Source of the DNA: Rhodoligotrophos sp. CJ14
GTDB taxonomy: Bacteria; Pseudomonadota; Alphaproteobacteria; Rhizobiales; Im1
Assembly: GCF_038811545.1 (NCBI RefSeq)
Contig: NZ_CP133319.1
Location: 2,695,516 to 2,759,515, forward strand
Direction of reading: 5' to 3'
Length of the DNA stretch: 64,000 bases
Shown: positions 42,005 through 50,662 of the stretch, piece after piece
How the letters are laid out: every line of letters begins with the position of its first letter
How positions within the stretch are numbered: the stretch's first letter is position 1
The notes under the pieces: model-generated
Told to the model about the DNA's origin: nothing
What the model saw: only the letters and a program-made list of their open reading frames with translations
The model's database searches: none
Made by a program: the position numbers and the translations under genes

Positions 42005-42252
42005 ACTCTCCGAGGGTTGGCTGAACGGGCCAGCGCGTTGGCTCCCCCGATCTCATTGACGAGTGAACCAGGATCGATCGCGATTCACTCCCTCCTGATC
42101 ATGCGACGAGCCGCCGAAGTGCTTGATGAGGCGATCTGCTGCGAGGCCAATTTCCTGATGGTTCGAGCTCTGGTGCAGACAGCCCCGCAATTCCCATCTC
42201 CACGATTCCTCCGTCAGCGGCTCGCGGCGTCGCGCCTCGAGCCGCAGATTTG

Positions 42253-42765
42253 CTAGGCGGCAGCGCCGCCTCTGTGCGGCAACACCCAGTTCGGACGTGG
42301 AAAATGACAGGTATATCCGTGCGGAATACGCTGGAGATAGTCCTGGTGCTCGGGCTCCGCCTCCCAAAAATCACCGGCTGGTTCGACTTCGGTGACGACC
42401 TTTCCAGGCCATAATCCCGACGCATCAACGTCTGCGATCGTATCGAGCGCAATGGCCTTCTGCTGATCGCTGGTGAAATAGATCGCCGAGCGGTAGCTCG
42501 TGCCACGGTCGTTTCCCTGACGGTTGAGCGTCGTCGGATCATGGATCTGGAAAAAGAATTCGAGCAATCGGCGATAGGTGATCTGCGAGGGATCGAAGAT
42601 GATCTCGATCGCCTCGGCATGCGTGCCGTGGTTGCGATAGGTCGCATTCGGCACGTCACCACCTGTATACCCGACCCGGGTCGAGATCACGCCCGGCAGC
42701 TTGCGGATGAGGTCCTGCATGCCCCAAAAGCAGCCACCGGCCAGAACTGCGCGTTCGGTCGTCAT
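42253..42765 (-). CDS. msrA: Peptide methionine-(S)-S-oxide reductase MsrA
   Basis: 170 residues. The catalytic motif GCFWG is at residues 11-15 ([14 protein letters not shown]). [20 protein letters not shown] and the later [11 protein letters not shown] and HQDYLQR are typical MsrA elements. It repairs methionine-S-sulfoxide in proteins and free methionine sulfoxide with thioredoxin. It starts inside the end of msrB (ATGA overlap), so both are made from one message. No signal peptide, so the enzyme is cytoplasmic. Confidence 0.95.
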   Translation of the reverse strand: MTTERAVLAGGCFWGMQDLIRKLPGVISTRVGYTGGDVPNATYRNHGTHAEAIEIIFDPSQITYRRLLEFFFQIHDPTTLNRQGNDRGTSYRSAIYFTSDQQKAIALDTIADVDASGLWPGKVVTEVEPAGDFWEAEPEHQDYLQRIPHGYTCHFPRPNWVLPHRGGAAA

Positions 42766-43211
42766 GAGATGTCCTCCACCTGGTTGAGATATTCACCATA
42801 GCCCTGCTCCACCATCTCGTCGCGCGGCACGAAGCGCAGCGAAGCGGAATTGATGCAGTAACGCAGGCCTCCGCGATCGCTTGGTCCGTCAGGGAAAACG
42901 TGGCCGAGATGGCTATCGCCATGCCTCGAACGCACTTCCGTACGGACCATACCGTGGCTGGTGTCGCGCAACTCCTTGATGTTTGCGGGTTCGATCGGCT
43001 TGGTAAAGCTCGGCCATCCACAGCCCGACTCATATTTGTCCGACGATGCAAACAGCGGTTCACCTGAGACGATATCGACGTAAATGCCTGGTTCTTTGTT
43101 GTGGAGAAGGGCACCGGTTCCTGGACGCTCGGTTCCACTCTGCTGGGTCACCCGATATTCCTCAGGCGACAGCCTCGCGATCGCAGCTTCTGTTTTGGTG
43201 TACGCTGCCAT
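42762..43211 (-). CDS. msrB: Peptide methionine-(R)-S-oxide reductase MsrB (zinc-free type)
   Basis: 149 residues from ATG 43211; the longer frame to 43325 adds no conserved sequence. Motifs are [25 protein letters not shown] and the catalytic Cys in [11 protein letters not shown]. The four zinc cysteines of many MsrB proteins are replaced ([12 protein letters not shown] and [11 protein letters not shown] lack both CxxC pairs), so this is a zinc-free form. It repairs methionine-R-sulfoxide. A copy of the recurrent dyad motif lies 50 bp upstream. Confidence 0.93.
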   Translation of the reverse strand: MAAYTKTEAAIARLSPEEYRVTQQSGTERPGTGALLHNKEPGIYVDIVSGEPLFASSDKYESGCGWPSFTKPIEPANIKELRDTSHGMVRTEVRSRHGDSHLGHVFPDGPSDRGGLRYCINSASLRFVPRDEMVEQGYGEYLNQVEDIS

Positions 43212-43262
43212 AGTTTTCTCCTTTGAAATCCTGCCATACAAGATGGATACGCGAGCCAAAGT

Positions 43263-43295
43263 GTCCAATGCGTCGCGACTATCGTTTCGATGACC
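43263..43295 (-). promoter_or_regulatory. Recurrent LysR-type dyad, site 1 (msrB promoter)
   Basis: Read on the minus strand: CATCGAAACGATAGTCGCG then ACGCATTGGAC. CGAT and ATTG stand 11 bases apart, giving the T-N11-A form of LysR sites. The TTGGAC at its end resembles a -35 box, with CATCTT 17 bases on. msrB starts about 50 bp downstream. Confidence 0.6.
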
Positions 43296-43408
43296 AACGG
43301 CCTGCGCGCTGGCGCTGCCCTTCATCGAGAGTAACTCCTCCTAGCCAAAGTGGCTGCCGCGCTCTACCCCTGGCTAAACATGCGATTCCCGCGGGCGAAC
43401 CGTAGCCG

Positions 43409-44230
43409 TCATTGCTTGGGTTTGCTGATCGTCGGCGCCGCGGCGCGCGGAGTTGACGCGACCGCCGGTGCATGACCAGGGTTCTTGTGCGAGCGGCGTA
43501 ACCACTCTTCGAGATTGAGGCGGCCGAGACGCGCCTCGCTTAAAGGTACGAGCGACTTTTCTTGGAGTCGTCCGCCGAAATATCGAGCTTCGGGATCTTT
43601 CACGACGTTCCGCGGGTCGCCGACAGCCTTCAAATAGCGAGCGATGATCTCGTTGAACTCCGCCCGTTCCGGGCCCGCGATCTCGACGATCCCATTTCGC
43701 GGATTATCCAAGGCCACTTCGGTGACGATGGCTGCTACGTCGTCGGCCGCGATGGGCTGAAGCAGGCTCGGGGCTATCCTGACCATGGTTCCATCCGTAC
43801 TCGCATCGGCGATCGCGCCGAGGAATTCCAGGAACTGGGTCGAGCGGATGATCGTGTAGGGGATACCGGACGCCTCGACCAGTTTCTCTTGCGCGACCTT
43901 AGCGCGGTAATAGCTTTGGTCGGGGACGCTGTCGGTTCCCACGATGGATAGCGTGACATGGTGGCGAACGCCCGCCGCGGTCTCCGCCGCGACGAGGTTT
44001 CGGCCGGAGGTCTCGAAGAAATACAACACTATGCTTCGGTCGAATAACGGCGGGTCGGAAACGTCGATTACAACCTGCGCGCCGGCCATGGCTCCTGCGA
44101 GCCCTTCGCCAGTGACGGTGTTGACGCCAGATTTGGGCGACGCGGCGACGACCTCGTGGCCGCTCTCGCGCAGAAGGGCGACGGTCTTCGAGCCAATCAA
44201 GCCAGTTCCGCCGATGACAACGACTTTCAT
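43409..44230 (-). CDS. NmrA/SDR-type NAD(P)H-binding protein
   Basis: 273 residues. The cofactor motif GGTGLIG begins at residue 7, and a basic or polar end of strand 2 (VVAASPKSG) fits NADP(H). The atypical-SDR middle has HHVTLSIVGTDSVPDQSYYR AK-type Tyr-Lys segment, then ASGIPYTIIRSTQFLEFLGA. The last 30 residues (from KNPGHAPAV) are Ala/Pro-rich and unmatched. Family members act as NADPH sensors or quinone reductases (QorB-like). It is 12 bp behind the azoreductase gene and probably in one transcript with it. Confidence 0.82.
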   Translation of the reverse strand: MKVVVIGGTGLIGSKTVALLRESGHEVVAASPKSGVNTVTGEGLAGAMAGAQVVIDVSDPPLFDRSIVLYFFETSGRNLVAAETAAGVRHHVTLSIVGTDSVPDQSYYRAKVAQEKLVEASGIPYTIIRSTQFLEFLGAIADASTDGTMVRIAPSLLQPIAADDVAAIVTEVALDNPRNGIVEIAGPERAEFNEIIARYLKAVGDPRNVVKDPEARYFGGRLQEKSLVPLSEARLGRLNLEEWLRRSHKNPGHAPAVASTPRAAAPTISKPKQ

Positions 44231-44242
44231 GGGCAGCGCTCC

Positions 44243-44872
44243 TTATGTCGCCGGACATGGGGCCTTCGCCAGGACCGTCAGGTCGATTGCCGCGAGCGCT
44301 TTCGCCCTCGCGAATGTGGCCTGGTCCTCAGCGAGAAATGCCGTGGCCTGCAACGGGAAGAATTGCAGAGTTTTCAGGCCAATGGAGCCCAGCACCACCG
44401 ATAGATACGGCGTGAGGAAATCCGGCTGGTTAGCTCGATCGCCGCTAAAGGTGCCACCGGAAGCCACGCCGATAAACACCGGACGGTCGCGCAGCATGCC
44501 CACCTTCCCAGCCGGCGTGGACATGAAGGTGCGATCGGCGCGTAGGATTTGGTCGATCCACGCCTTGAATACCGACGGAACCGTGAGGTTGTGCATGGGC
44601 GTGCCGATGACAATCCCATCGGCTGACTCGACTTCCCGGATAAGCATCTCCGAAAGATCGAGCGCACCCTCCAGTGGCGCCGCCAACGTGGCCGGCGACG
44701 ACAGCGTGGTCGCATAATCAGGCGCGGCATGCGGCAGAGGATCGGAACCAAGGTCTCGCCGTCTTACGCTCGCGCCAGGCATGTGCTCAAGAAGCATCGC
44801 GACGATCGCGGCTGAGAGCTGGCGGCTGTGCGATTCTGGGCGCGGGCTGCAATCAATATGGAGAATGTTCAT
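44243..44872 (-). CDS. azoR: FMN-dependent NADH-azoreductase / quinone reductase
   Basis: 209 residues from ATG 44872. The N-terminal MNILHIDCSPRPESHSRQLS is the flavodoxin-like phosphate-binding start of AzoR. ADGIVIGTPMHNLTVPSVFK then AWIDQILRADRTFM and FIGVASGGTFSG complete the FMN site. The enzyme transfers electrons from NADH to azo compounds and, physiologically, quinones. It heads a two-gene unit with the NmrA-like gene. The region upstream contains CATTGGGAC, resembling the end of the recurrent dyad, but the full motif is not present. Confidence 0.9.
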   Translation of the reverse strand: MNILHIDCSPRPESHSRQLSAAIVAMLLEHMPGASVRRRDLGSDPLPHAAPDYATTLSSPATLAAPLEGALDLSEMLIREVESADGIVIGTPMHNLTVPSVFKAWIDQILRADRTFMSTPAGKVGMLRDRPVFIGVASGGTFSGDRANQPDFLTPYLSVVLGSIGLKTLQFFPLQATAFLAEDQATFARAKALAAIDLTVLAKAPCPAT

Positions 44873-44958
44873 GCGATCGGTCCCAATGACTGTACAAACG
44901 CTCGCATCACCCGCCTCCAAGGCGGCTCGAGGGTCGGTCGATGCGGGCGGGACAGGGC

Positions 44959-45504
44959 TCAGACCGAGCCAGCCGGCGCAACGGCGGGAAAATCCTGCTC
45001 GGGATCGAACACGTTGTTGAAAAAATTTGTCAGAGAATACATGGCCACCAGCGCGACGATCTCCATGACGTTCGCATCCGTGTAGCCGGCATCGCGGACC
45101 GCCTTCACATCGGCATCACTGACCTTGCCGCGGGTCTCGATGACCTTGCGTGCGAACTGGACCGCGGCATCGCGCTTGGGATCGCTCGCATGCCCCTTCC
45201 GAGCAAGCATGATTTCATTGGCCGGCAGCTTGGCCATATGCTCGGCCGTGAAACTGTGAACCGTCAGGCAGTAGTTGCAGCCATTCACTTCGGAAACAGC
45301 AAGGCCGATGCTGTCACGCGTCTTCACGTCGAGCGCCTTGCTCAAAGAGCCGAGCAAGGTGGCCCAGGCGTTGAACGCGATCGGGCTCTGCGCGAATGTC
45401 GCCATCATATTCGGGGTGAACCCGATGCTCTTGGTGAACGCATCGAGAGTCGGTTTGGAATGCGCCGGCACCTGGTCGGGTTTCAGAGCTGTAGCTCTTG
45501 GCAT
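44959..45504 (-). CDS. AhpD-like peroxidase-related protein (CMD family)
   Basis: 181 residues. The redox centre CxxC appears in SEVNGCNYCLTVHSFTAEHM, with the His that normally follows. TPNMMATFAQSPIAFNAWAT and the helices NEIMLARKGHASDPKRDAAV and VMEIVALVAMYSLTNFFNNV complete the AhpD/CMD fold. AhpD-like proteins reduce peroxides or serve as partners of peroxiredoxins. Site 2 of the recurrent dyad is 167 bp upstream. The azoreductase start lies 87 bp past its stop. Confidence 0.9.
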   Translation of the reverse strand: MPRATALKPDQVPAHSKPTLDAFTKSIGFTPNMMATFAQSPIAFNAWATLLGSLSKALDVKTRDSIGLAVSEVNGCNYCLTVHSFTAEHMAKLPANEIMLARKGHASDPKRDAAVQFARKVIETRGKVSDADVKAVRDAGYTDANVMEIVALVAMYSLTNFFNNVFDPEQDFPAVAPAGSV

Positions 45505-45863
45505 TCTAGTCTCCGCAATACTGATTTACTGACAGTCACACGAGATCCAGCGGACTGCCTCGTCGCGCTGGCGTTGCCGCTCGGTCCCATGGGTGAAGGG
45601 ACAGGTTGGCGTACAAGAGTGTTTCGCTTTATGCCGATGAGGCCAAAATAGGATCGCCGAAACGCGATCGTCTAATGACCTTCGGCTATGGAATCGATGC
45701 CGTCGACCGGACTCCAACGCTGCGAGAAGGCCTGACGCGGAGGGTTGGCAAGGGCCGAGTTCACGACCTGCGCCCATTGCAGGGCGTTATCGTAACGATA
45801 CGCCTCAGGCATGGCCTTCAAGCGTATTATCGCTTCACCCACGGTCTGTCGTGCGAGGTCGCC
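45505..45863. other. Intergenic region between the AhpD-like and DUF1993 genes
   Basis: It holds dyad site 2 (45671-45701). A minus-strand open frame reads MPEAYRYDNALQWAQVVNSA and runs to a TAG inside the dyad; I do not recognise it and give it low weight. Otherwise nothing is visible. Confidence 0.5.
45671..45701 (-). promoter_or_regulatory. Recurrent LysR-type dyad, site 2 (AhpD-like gene)
   Basis: Minus strand: GGCATCGATTCCATAGCCGA then AGGTCATTAGA. It keeps the AGCCG core, and TTAGAC replaces TTGGAC, followed 17 bases later by CCTATT. The first half-site is CCAT instead of CGAT. It closely matches site 3 over 26 bp (ATAGCCGRAGGTCATTAGAC and beyond). Confidence 0.6.
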
Positions 45864-46394
45864 ATGTCCTTTTCAGTCTACGAGATCACCGTTCCGGCCA
45901 TGCTGCATGGCCTCAGAGTTCACGACGACTACCTCGACCACGCCCAGAGGCTCGAGCGCTCAAGAGGCCTCGCGCCGGGCGAGGTGCTGCAAGCTGCGCT
46001 CGCACCGGACATGTTGTCCTTCGGCAAGCAGTCCAGCATATCTTGCAACAAGGTGGAGGCGCATATGTCCAAGCTCATGCAGCGCGATCTGCCGGCCCCG
46101 GTCGAGCCCGCGATGACGTATCCGGCACTGAAGGGTCGTCTGCTGGAGACGCGTGGTTTCCTACAGGCGATTGAGCCAAACATGCTCAACAGCGCCCAGA
46201 CCCATACTTATGATATAAAGCCGACGATTGCGCATGGCTGGTATGGCGGCGACGATTACATCCGGCACCTCGTGATCCCAGACTTCTTCTTTCACGTCGC
46301 GATCGCGCACGCGATCCTTCGACACCTGGGCGCCCAGGTCGGCAAGCGTGACTACCTCGGCAACCTCAGCCAGCAGAGTGGCGGCTATTCGTGA
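45864..46394 (+). CDS. DUF1993 family protein
   Basis: 176 residues from ATG 45864. The sequence follows DUF1993: MSFSVYEITVPAMLHGLRVH, then AALAPDMLSFGKQSSISCNK and RLLETRGFLQAIEPNMLNSA, with PDFFFHVAIAHAILRHLGAQ and a final GKRDYLG. These proteins have a DinB-like four-helix fold; activity is unknown. The residues that would bind metal in DinB relatives cannot be assigned. It is the only plus-strand gene among the surrounding minus-strand genes and stands alone. Confidence 0.85.
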   Translation: MSFSVYEITVPAMLHGLRVHDDYLDHAQRLERSRGLAPGEVLQAALAPDMLSFGKQSSISCNKVEAHMSKLMQRDLPAPVEPAMTYPALKGRLLETRGFLQAIEPNMLNSAQTHTYDIKPTIAHGWYGGDDYIRHLVIPDFFFHVAIAHAILRHLGAQVGKRDYLGNLSQQSGGYS

Positions 46395-46433
46395 CGACGA
46401 GGAGGACGGGAACCACCGGCCCTCATCGAGTCC

Positions 46434-46506
46434 TCACCGGTTGAAGGCGGAGGCGGCATCCTCGAGGGTCGAGATATGGGCGATGTTCGTCCGAAGTCGG
46501 CCATAC
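46434..46506 (-). pseudogene. C-terminal remnant of an MDR oxidoreductase
   Basis: The minus strand reads YGRLRTNIAHISTLEDAASA then FNR and a stop at 46434-46436. It matches the C-terminus of the intact MDR protein at 54459-55376 (AGRLRTNIGKIATLDDAVAA then FNP). No other part of the gene is nearby. A second related oxidoreductase was therefore once present near the AhpD-like gene and has been lost. Confidence 0.75.
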
Positions 46507-46515
46507 GTGATGGCA

Positions 46516-47262
46516 TCATGCCCGTTTGCTCTGCCCCGTGCGGCGCATCAGCCGACCTTCGAGCGCCGACAGCGCGTCGTAGATCAGCACTGCCATAATT
46601 CCCACCACAAGCCCGCCCTGCGCGATGAAGGCAAGGTTATTGGAGAGCAGACCCGCGATGATCACCTCGCCCAGTGTCGACGCGGCGACAGTCGAGCCGA
46701 TGGTGGCGGTGGCGATCGAGATCACCACCGAGAGGCGGATACCGGCAAGGATCACCGGCGTGGCGAGCGGCAGCTCGATGCCGAATAGGCGCTGCCCTTC
46801 GGTCATGCCCACGCCGCGCGCCGCCTCGGTGATGGTAGGAGGCAGGCTGGTGAGCCCGGTCAGCGCGTTCTCGAAAATCGGTAAAAGGCCGTAGAGAAAC
46901 AGCGCGACCAGCGTCGGCGCTGCGCCGAAGCCAAGGACCGGCACGGCCAATGCCAATACCGCGACCGGCGGAAAGGTCTGGCCGATATTGGCGATCGAGC
47001 GGCTGAGCGGCAGGAATTCGGCGCCGAAGGGTCGCGTCACCAGCACGGCGAGCCCGATGGCGATAACGGTCGCAATTACGGTGGCGATGGCGACGATGGT
47101 GAGGTGGCTGAGTGTGAGGTTGAGCAGCGAGTTCTGCGTGTAGATGGCCGGCTGGGTGTGCTGGGTCAGCGGCTGGAACACCCACGCAAAGCTCTGTGGC
47201 GTCACCACGAAGGCGACGAGCAGCGCGAGGACGACCAGCCTTATGATCAGCCCGGGCCTCAT
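46516..47262 (-). CDS. Betaine-type ABC transporter permease (OpuCB/YehW-like)
   Basis: 248 residues from ATG 47262, overlapping the ATPase gene by four bases. Five or six hydrophobic helices are visible (IIRLVVLALLVAFVVTPQSF and IVAIATVIATVIAIGLAVLV among them). The permease loop is TITEAARGVGMTEGQRLFGI with ELPLATPVILAGIR, the EAA-type contact to the ATPase. It is the second of two permeases in the cluster, and the two probably form a heterodimer. The substrate (glycine betaine, choline or a similar osmolyte) is inferred from the family. Confidence 0.88.
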   Translation of the reverse strand: MRPGLIIRLVVLALLVAFVVTPQSFAWVFQPLTQHTQPAIYTQNSLLNLTLSHLTIVAIATVIATVIAIGLAVLVTRPFGAEFLPLSRSIANIGQTFPPVAVLALAVPVLGFGAAPTLVALFLYGLLPIFENALTGLTSLPPTITEAARGVGMTEGQRLFGIELPLATPVILAGIRLSVVISIATATIGSTVAASTLGEVIIAGLLSNNLAFIAQGGLVVGIMAVLIYDALSALEGRLMRRTGQSKRA

Positions 47263-48194
47263 CGCGGTTGTTCGGCCCGCAGGGCGATGTCGTCGCGCCG
47301 GATACGGCCGATCACGGTGCCGGTCTCGTCGGCTACGGGCAGCATGTCGCGGCGGGTCCATAAGAGCTGGGCATAGGCGTCGCGCAGGCTCGCATCAACG
47401 CCAATCGGCTCGCCGTCAGCCGGGCCGGCTTCAACCAGCTCCCCGACCTTTAGCAAGGAGAGCAGCCGGAACGGACGGTCGCCGCCGATCAGCTCTGCCA
47501 CGAAGGGCGTTGCCGGCTTGGCGATGATTTCCGCAGGCGGCGCGTATTGCAGGAGCCTGCCCTTGTCCATCACGGCGATGCGCGAGCCGAGGTGGATCGC
47601 CTCCTCCATATCGTGCGTGACGATCACGATGGTGGTGCCGAACCGCTTCTGGATTGCGAGCAGGTCCGACTGCGCCTTACCGCGGATGATCGGATCGAGC
47701 GCTCCGAAGGGCTCGTCCATCAGCAGCACGCTGGGCTCGGCGGCGAGGGCACGGGCAACGCCGACGCGCTGCTGCTCGCCGCCGGAGAGGGCGTTCGGCA
47801 AGCGGTCGCGGAACTGCGCCGGCGGCAGCTGGAACAGCTCCAGCAGCTCGTCGACGCGAGCATCGATCCTGGCCTTGTCCCAGCCTATGAGCTTGGGCAC
47901 GGTGGCGATATTCTCCGCGACCGTGCGGTGAGGGAAAAGTCCATGCCCCTGGATAGCATAGCCGATGCTGCGCCTCAGAATATGAGCCGGCACCGCGCGA
48001 GTGTCCTTGCCGTTGATTCGCACGGTGCCGGAGGTCGGTTCGATCAGCCGGTTGATCATGCGCAGCAGCGTCGTCTTTCCCGACCCGGAGGTGCCGACCA
48101 CAGCCGCGATCTCGCCGCCATTGACCGTGAAGGATACCTGATCGACGATGAGCAGCCCGTTATAATTCTTGGTCAGCCCCTGAATCTCAATCAC
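47259..48194 (-). CDS. Betaine-type ABC transporter ATP-binding protein (OpuCA/YehX-like)
   Basis: 311 residues from GTG 48194 (VIEIQGLTKNY); the frame extends further upstream without conserved sequence. Walker A is GTSGSGKT, the signature is [15 protein letters not shown], Walker B is LLMDEPFGALDP, and the H-loop is IVTHD. The C-terminal part (from LLQYAPPAEIIAKPATPF) includes a single CBS-like module (ASLRDAYAQLLWTRRDMLPV, then GTVIGRIRRDDI), typical of the osmoprotectant ATPases, where it senses ionic strength. It is flanked by two permeases. Confidence 0.92.
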   Translation of the reverse strand: MIEIQGLTKNYNGLLIVDQVSFTVNGGEIAAVVGTSGSGKTTLLRMINRLIEPTSGTVRINGKDTRAVPAHILRRSIGYAIQGHGLFPHRTVAENIATVPKLIGWDKARIDARVDELLELFQLPPAQFRDRLPNALSGGEQQRVGVARALAAEPSVLLMDEPFGALDPIIRGKAQSDLLAIQKRFGTTIVIVTHDMEEAIHLGSRIAVMDKGRLLQYAPPAEIIAKPATPFVAELIGGDRPFRLLSLLKVGELVEAGPADGEPIGVDASLRDAYAQLLWTRRDMLPVADETGTVIGRIRRDDIALRAEQPR

Positions 48195-49371
48195 GACGTT
48201 CTTCCCTGGTTGAGACCATCTCAACGATAGCGTCGAGCACGATGGCGGCGGCGAAAGCTAGCGCCACGGTGGGCAAGGCGCCAAGCAGTACCAAGTCCAT
48301 CGCGGTCTGGCCGATGCCCTGGAACACGAAGACCCCAAAACCGCCGCCTCCGATCAGTGCGGCAATGGTGGCAATGCCGATATTCTGAACGAGAACGATG
48401 CGGATGCCGGTGAGGATCACAGGAAAGGATAGCGGCAGCTGCACGCCGATCAGCCGCTGCCAATCGGTCATGCCCATGCCCTTGGCAGCATCGTCAGCGG
48501 CGGATGGCACGTTCTCGAGACCGACTACCGTGTTGGCGACGACCGGCAGCAACGAATAGGCGAAGAGCGCCACCAGGGCCGGCGCGGCACCGATGCCGGA
48601 AATGCCGATCGCAGCGGCAAGCGGCACATTTGCGGCGACCCATGCGAGCGGCGCGATCAGAAGGCCAAACAATGCGATTGAGGGGATAGTCTGGACGACA
48701 TTGAGCACGTTAAGCACCGGGTCACGCCAAGCCGGTCTGCCGTGCAGCAGGATGCCAAGCGGCACACCGACCACTGTCGCCACGGCGAGCGAGCCGAGCG
48801 CGAGGGCGAGGTGGGTCTGGGCCTCACGCCAGAAGGTAGCCCCGCGATTGGCATATTCGCGCAGGATCGAGAGATCGTTGAGCGTGCCGGAGGCGAGGAG
48901 CCCGGCAAAGAAGATCGCGACCGCCGCGAGGACGCCTATACGCATGAGAGGGGAAAGCTCCAGCCGCACGATGGCGTCGGCGGCGAGCAGCGCGAAGGCG
49001 AAGATCAAAAGCCAAAAGCCGGAGCCCGGCGAGACGCGGGCGATGCGGTCGCCTTCCGGGGTGAGGAAGGTGCCGGCGTGCCCGATGGCGATGAACAGCA
49101 CCGCGAGGAGCGCGAGGCTGGCTGCGAGGCGCCACAGCACCGGGGTCTTGAAAAGCCCGACGAGGATGCAGGCGGCGATGGCGAGGCTGAGGAGCGCGGC
49201 CTCCCAGTCAGGGAGCGCGGCGAACAGCCCTTTGTTCTCGCCGATCACGATGCGATTGGCGCGGAAGGCGGAGAACGGAAGGAAAGTGGCGATACCGGCG
49301 ATGGCGGCGATGAGCACGCCGAGCTTGTCGACTCGGACGCGGCGGAGAGCGGTCGCGGACATGTCGGTCAC
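48187..49371 (-). CDS. Betaine-type ABC transporter permease with N-terminal membrane extension (YehY-like)
   Basis: 394 residues. The last 220 form a normal permease with VVGVPLGILLHGRPAWRDPV and the loop ADDAAKGMGMTDWQRLIGVQ for ATPase contact. The first 170 add about four extra helices (LGVLIAAIAGIATFLPFSAF, LLSLAIAACILVGLFKTPV, LAASLALLAVLFIAIGHAGT, FWLLIFAFALLAADAIVR). This two-part shape is that of YehY-like permeases. It lies between the binding protein and the ATPase, with an eight-base overlap to the latter. Confidence 0.9.
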   Translation of the reverse strand: MTDMSATALRRVRVDKLGVLIAAIAGIATFLPFSAFRANRIVIGENKGLFAALPDWEAALLSLAIAACILVGLFKTPVLWRLAASLALLAVLFIAIGHAGTFLTPEGDRIARVSPGSGFWLLIFAFALLAADAIVRLELSPLMRIGVLAAVAIFFAGLLASGTLNDLSILREYANRGATFWREAQTHLALALGSLAVATVVGVPLGILLHGRPAWRDPVLNVLNVVQTIPSIALFGLLIAPLAWVAANVPLAAAIGISGIGAAPALVALFAYSLLPVVANTVVGLENVPSAADDAAKGMGMTDWQRLIGVQLPLSFPVILTGIRIVLVQNIGIATIAALIGGGGFGVFVFQGIGQTAMDLVLLGALPTVALAFAAAIVLDAIVEMVSTREERRD

Positions 49372-49459
49372 GTCAAGATAAGCAGATCAAGTCGCATGGC
49401 CAGACATTAGGGGTGGACCGTCGTCCTGCCCACCCCAAAATGCAATTGATAAGAGCGGC

Positions 49460-50368
49460 TTACTTCAGGAAGCCGCTCTGGGTCAGCCAGTCGATCGCGA
49501 CATCCTTGGCGGCTTCACCACCGACCTGGATGCGGCCGTTGAGCTCCTGGAGCGTGGCGAGGTCGAGCTTCTCGAACACAGGTTTCAGCAGCTCCTCGAT
49601 CTGCGGGTTCGCCTGCAGCACGGATTCACGGATGATCGGGGCGGGCTCGTAGACCGGCTGCACGCCTTTGTCGTCGGCCATCACCACGAGTCCCGAAGGA
49701 GCGATGCCGCCATCAGTGCCGTAGACCATGGCGGCGTTGACGCCGTTAGTCTTCCGGGCGGCTGCGGCGATGGTCGCGGCGGTGTCGCCGCCCGACAGCG
49801 TCACCAGCTGCTCCGGCTTAAGGGTGAAGCCGTAGACTTCCTGGAATTTCGGCAGCGCGGCCGGGGAGGAGACGAATTCTGCCGAGGCGGCCAGCTTGAA
49901 CTCGCCGCCGCCGGCGATATAGGCGCCGAGCTCGGAGAAGGTTGTGAGATTGTTGGCTTCGGCGACATCTTTGCGAACGGCGATGGCCCAGGTGTTGTTG
50001 GCCGGTGCGCGGGTCAGCCAGACGATCTTGTTGGCCTCGTAATCAAGCTTCTTGGCCTCACCATAGGCCTTGGCGGCGTCGGTCCAGAGCGGATCGTCGG
50101 CCTTTTCGAAGAAAAACGCGGCGTTGCCGGTATATTCTGGGTAGATGTCGATCTCGCCGGCAATGATCGCCTGGCGCACCACCGGAGTGCCGCCGAGCTG
50201 GATTTTTTCAGTCACTGCAACGCCGTTGGCCTGCAGCACTTGGCTGATGACGTTGCCGAGTAGCCCACCCTCTGTGTCGATTTTGGACGAAACGACGACC
50301 TGCGCGTTGGCCACAGACACCGTGATCGCCAGCGCCGCGACAATTCCGAGCAATCTGGTGGGAAGCAT
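49460..50368 (-). CDS. Osmoprotectant-type ABC transporter substrate-binding protein (YehZ/OsmF-like)
   Basis: 302 residues from ATG 50368, with AAGGAGACCGTC upstream. A signal peptide is seen (LPTRLLGIVAALAITVSVAN, ending AQ). The binding domain begins VVVSSKIDTEGGLLGNVISQ, then EIDIYPEYTGNAAFFFEKAD, AINPT-like loops and DDKGVQPVYEPAPIIRESVL, the OpuAC pattern. It delivers the ligand to the two permeases and the ATPase that follow in the same direction. Site 3 of the recurrent dyad is about 220 bp upstream, so regulation of this operon by the same factor is possible. Confidence 0.92.
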   Translation of the reverse strand: MLPTRLLGIVAALAITVSVANAQVVVSSKIDTEGGLLGNVISQVLQANGVAVTEKIQLGGTPVVRQAIIAGEIDIYPEYTGNAAFFFEKADDPLWTDAAKAYGEAKKLDYEANKIVWLTRAPANNTWAIAVRKDVAEANNLTTFSELGAYIAGGGEFKLAASAEFVSSPAALPKFQEVYGFTLKPEQLVTLSGGDTAATIAAAARKTNGVNAAMVYGTDGGIAPSGLVVMADDKGVQPVYEPAPIIRESVLQANPQIEELLKPVFEKLDLATLQELNGRIQVGGEAAKDVAIDWLTQSGFLK

Positions 50369-50662
50369 GACGGTCTCCTTGTTGCTCCGGCCCACCAATG
50401 TCCTTGCGGCCGGAATTGGTGCCCAACCGATATGGCCAGACGGCGATACTAAACCACGCCCCGCCACTCCGGTTCTCGGCATACAGCTCGACGGCCCCGA
50501 CATCCTCAAATGCAGGAGTGGTTCGGGGGACGCCCTCCGTACCGATCATGCTTATTCTGCCTTGAAGATAGAGTATGGGCTAGGCGAGCGTCTAATGACC
50601 TCCGGCTATCAAAACGATGCCATGAGGATCGAAGCTGAAAGTGTTTCAATCTGTCGCGACCA
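50369..50662. other. Non-coding stretch upstream of the betaine transporter operon
   Basis: It holds dyad site 3 (50591-50621) and presumably the operon promoter. No gene is visible in the remainder. Confidence 0.5.
50591..50621 (-). promoter_or_regulatory. Recurrent LysR-type dyad, site 3 (betaine operon)
   Basis: Minus strand: GGCATCGTTTTGATAGCCGG then AGGTCATTAGA. The T-N11-A form is TGAT-N11-ATTA. TTAGAC follows, with TCTATC 17 bases on. The binding-protein start is about 220 bp downstream, so the leader would be long. Confidence 0.6.

Noticed and set aside
45686-45863. A minus-strand gene encoding MPEAYRYDNALQWAQ...
   Set aside because: The open frame is short, ends inside a regulatory dyad, has no clear ribosome site and no family I recognise.
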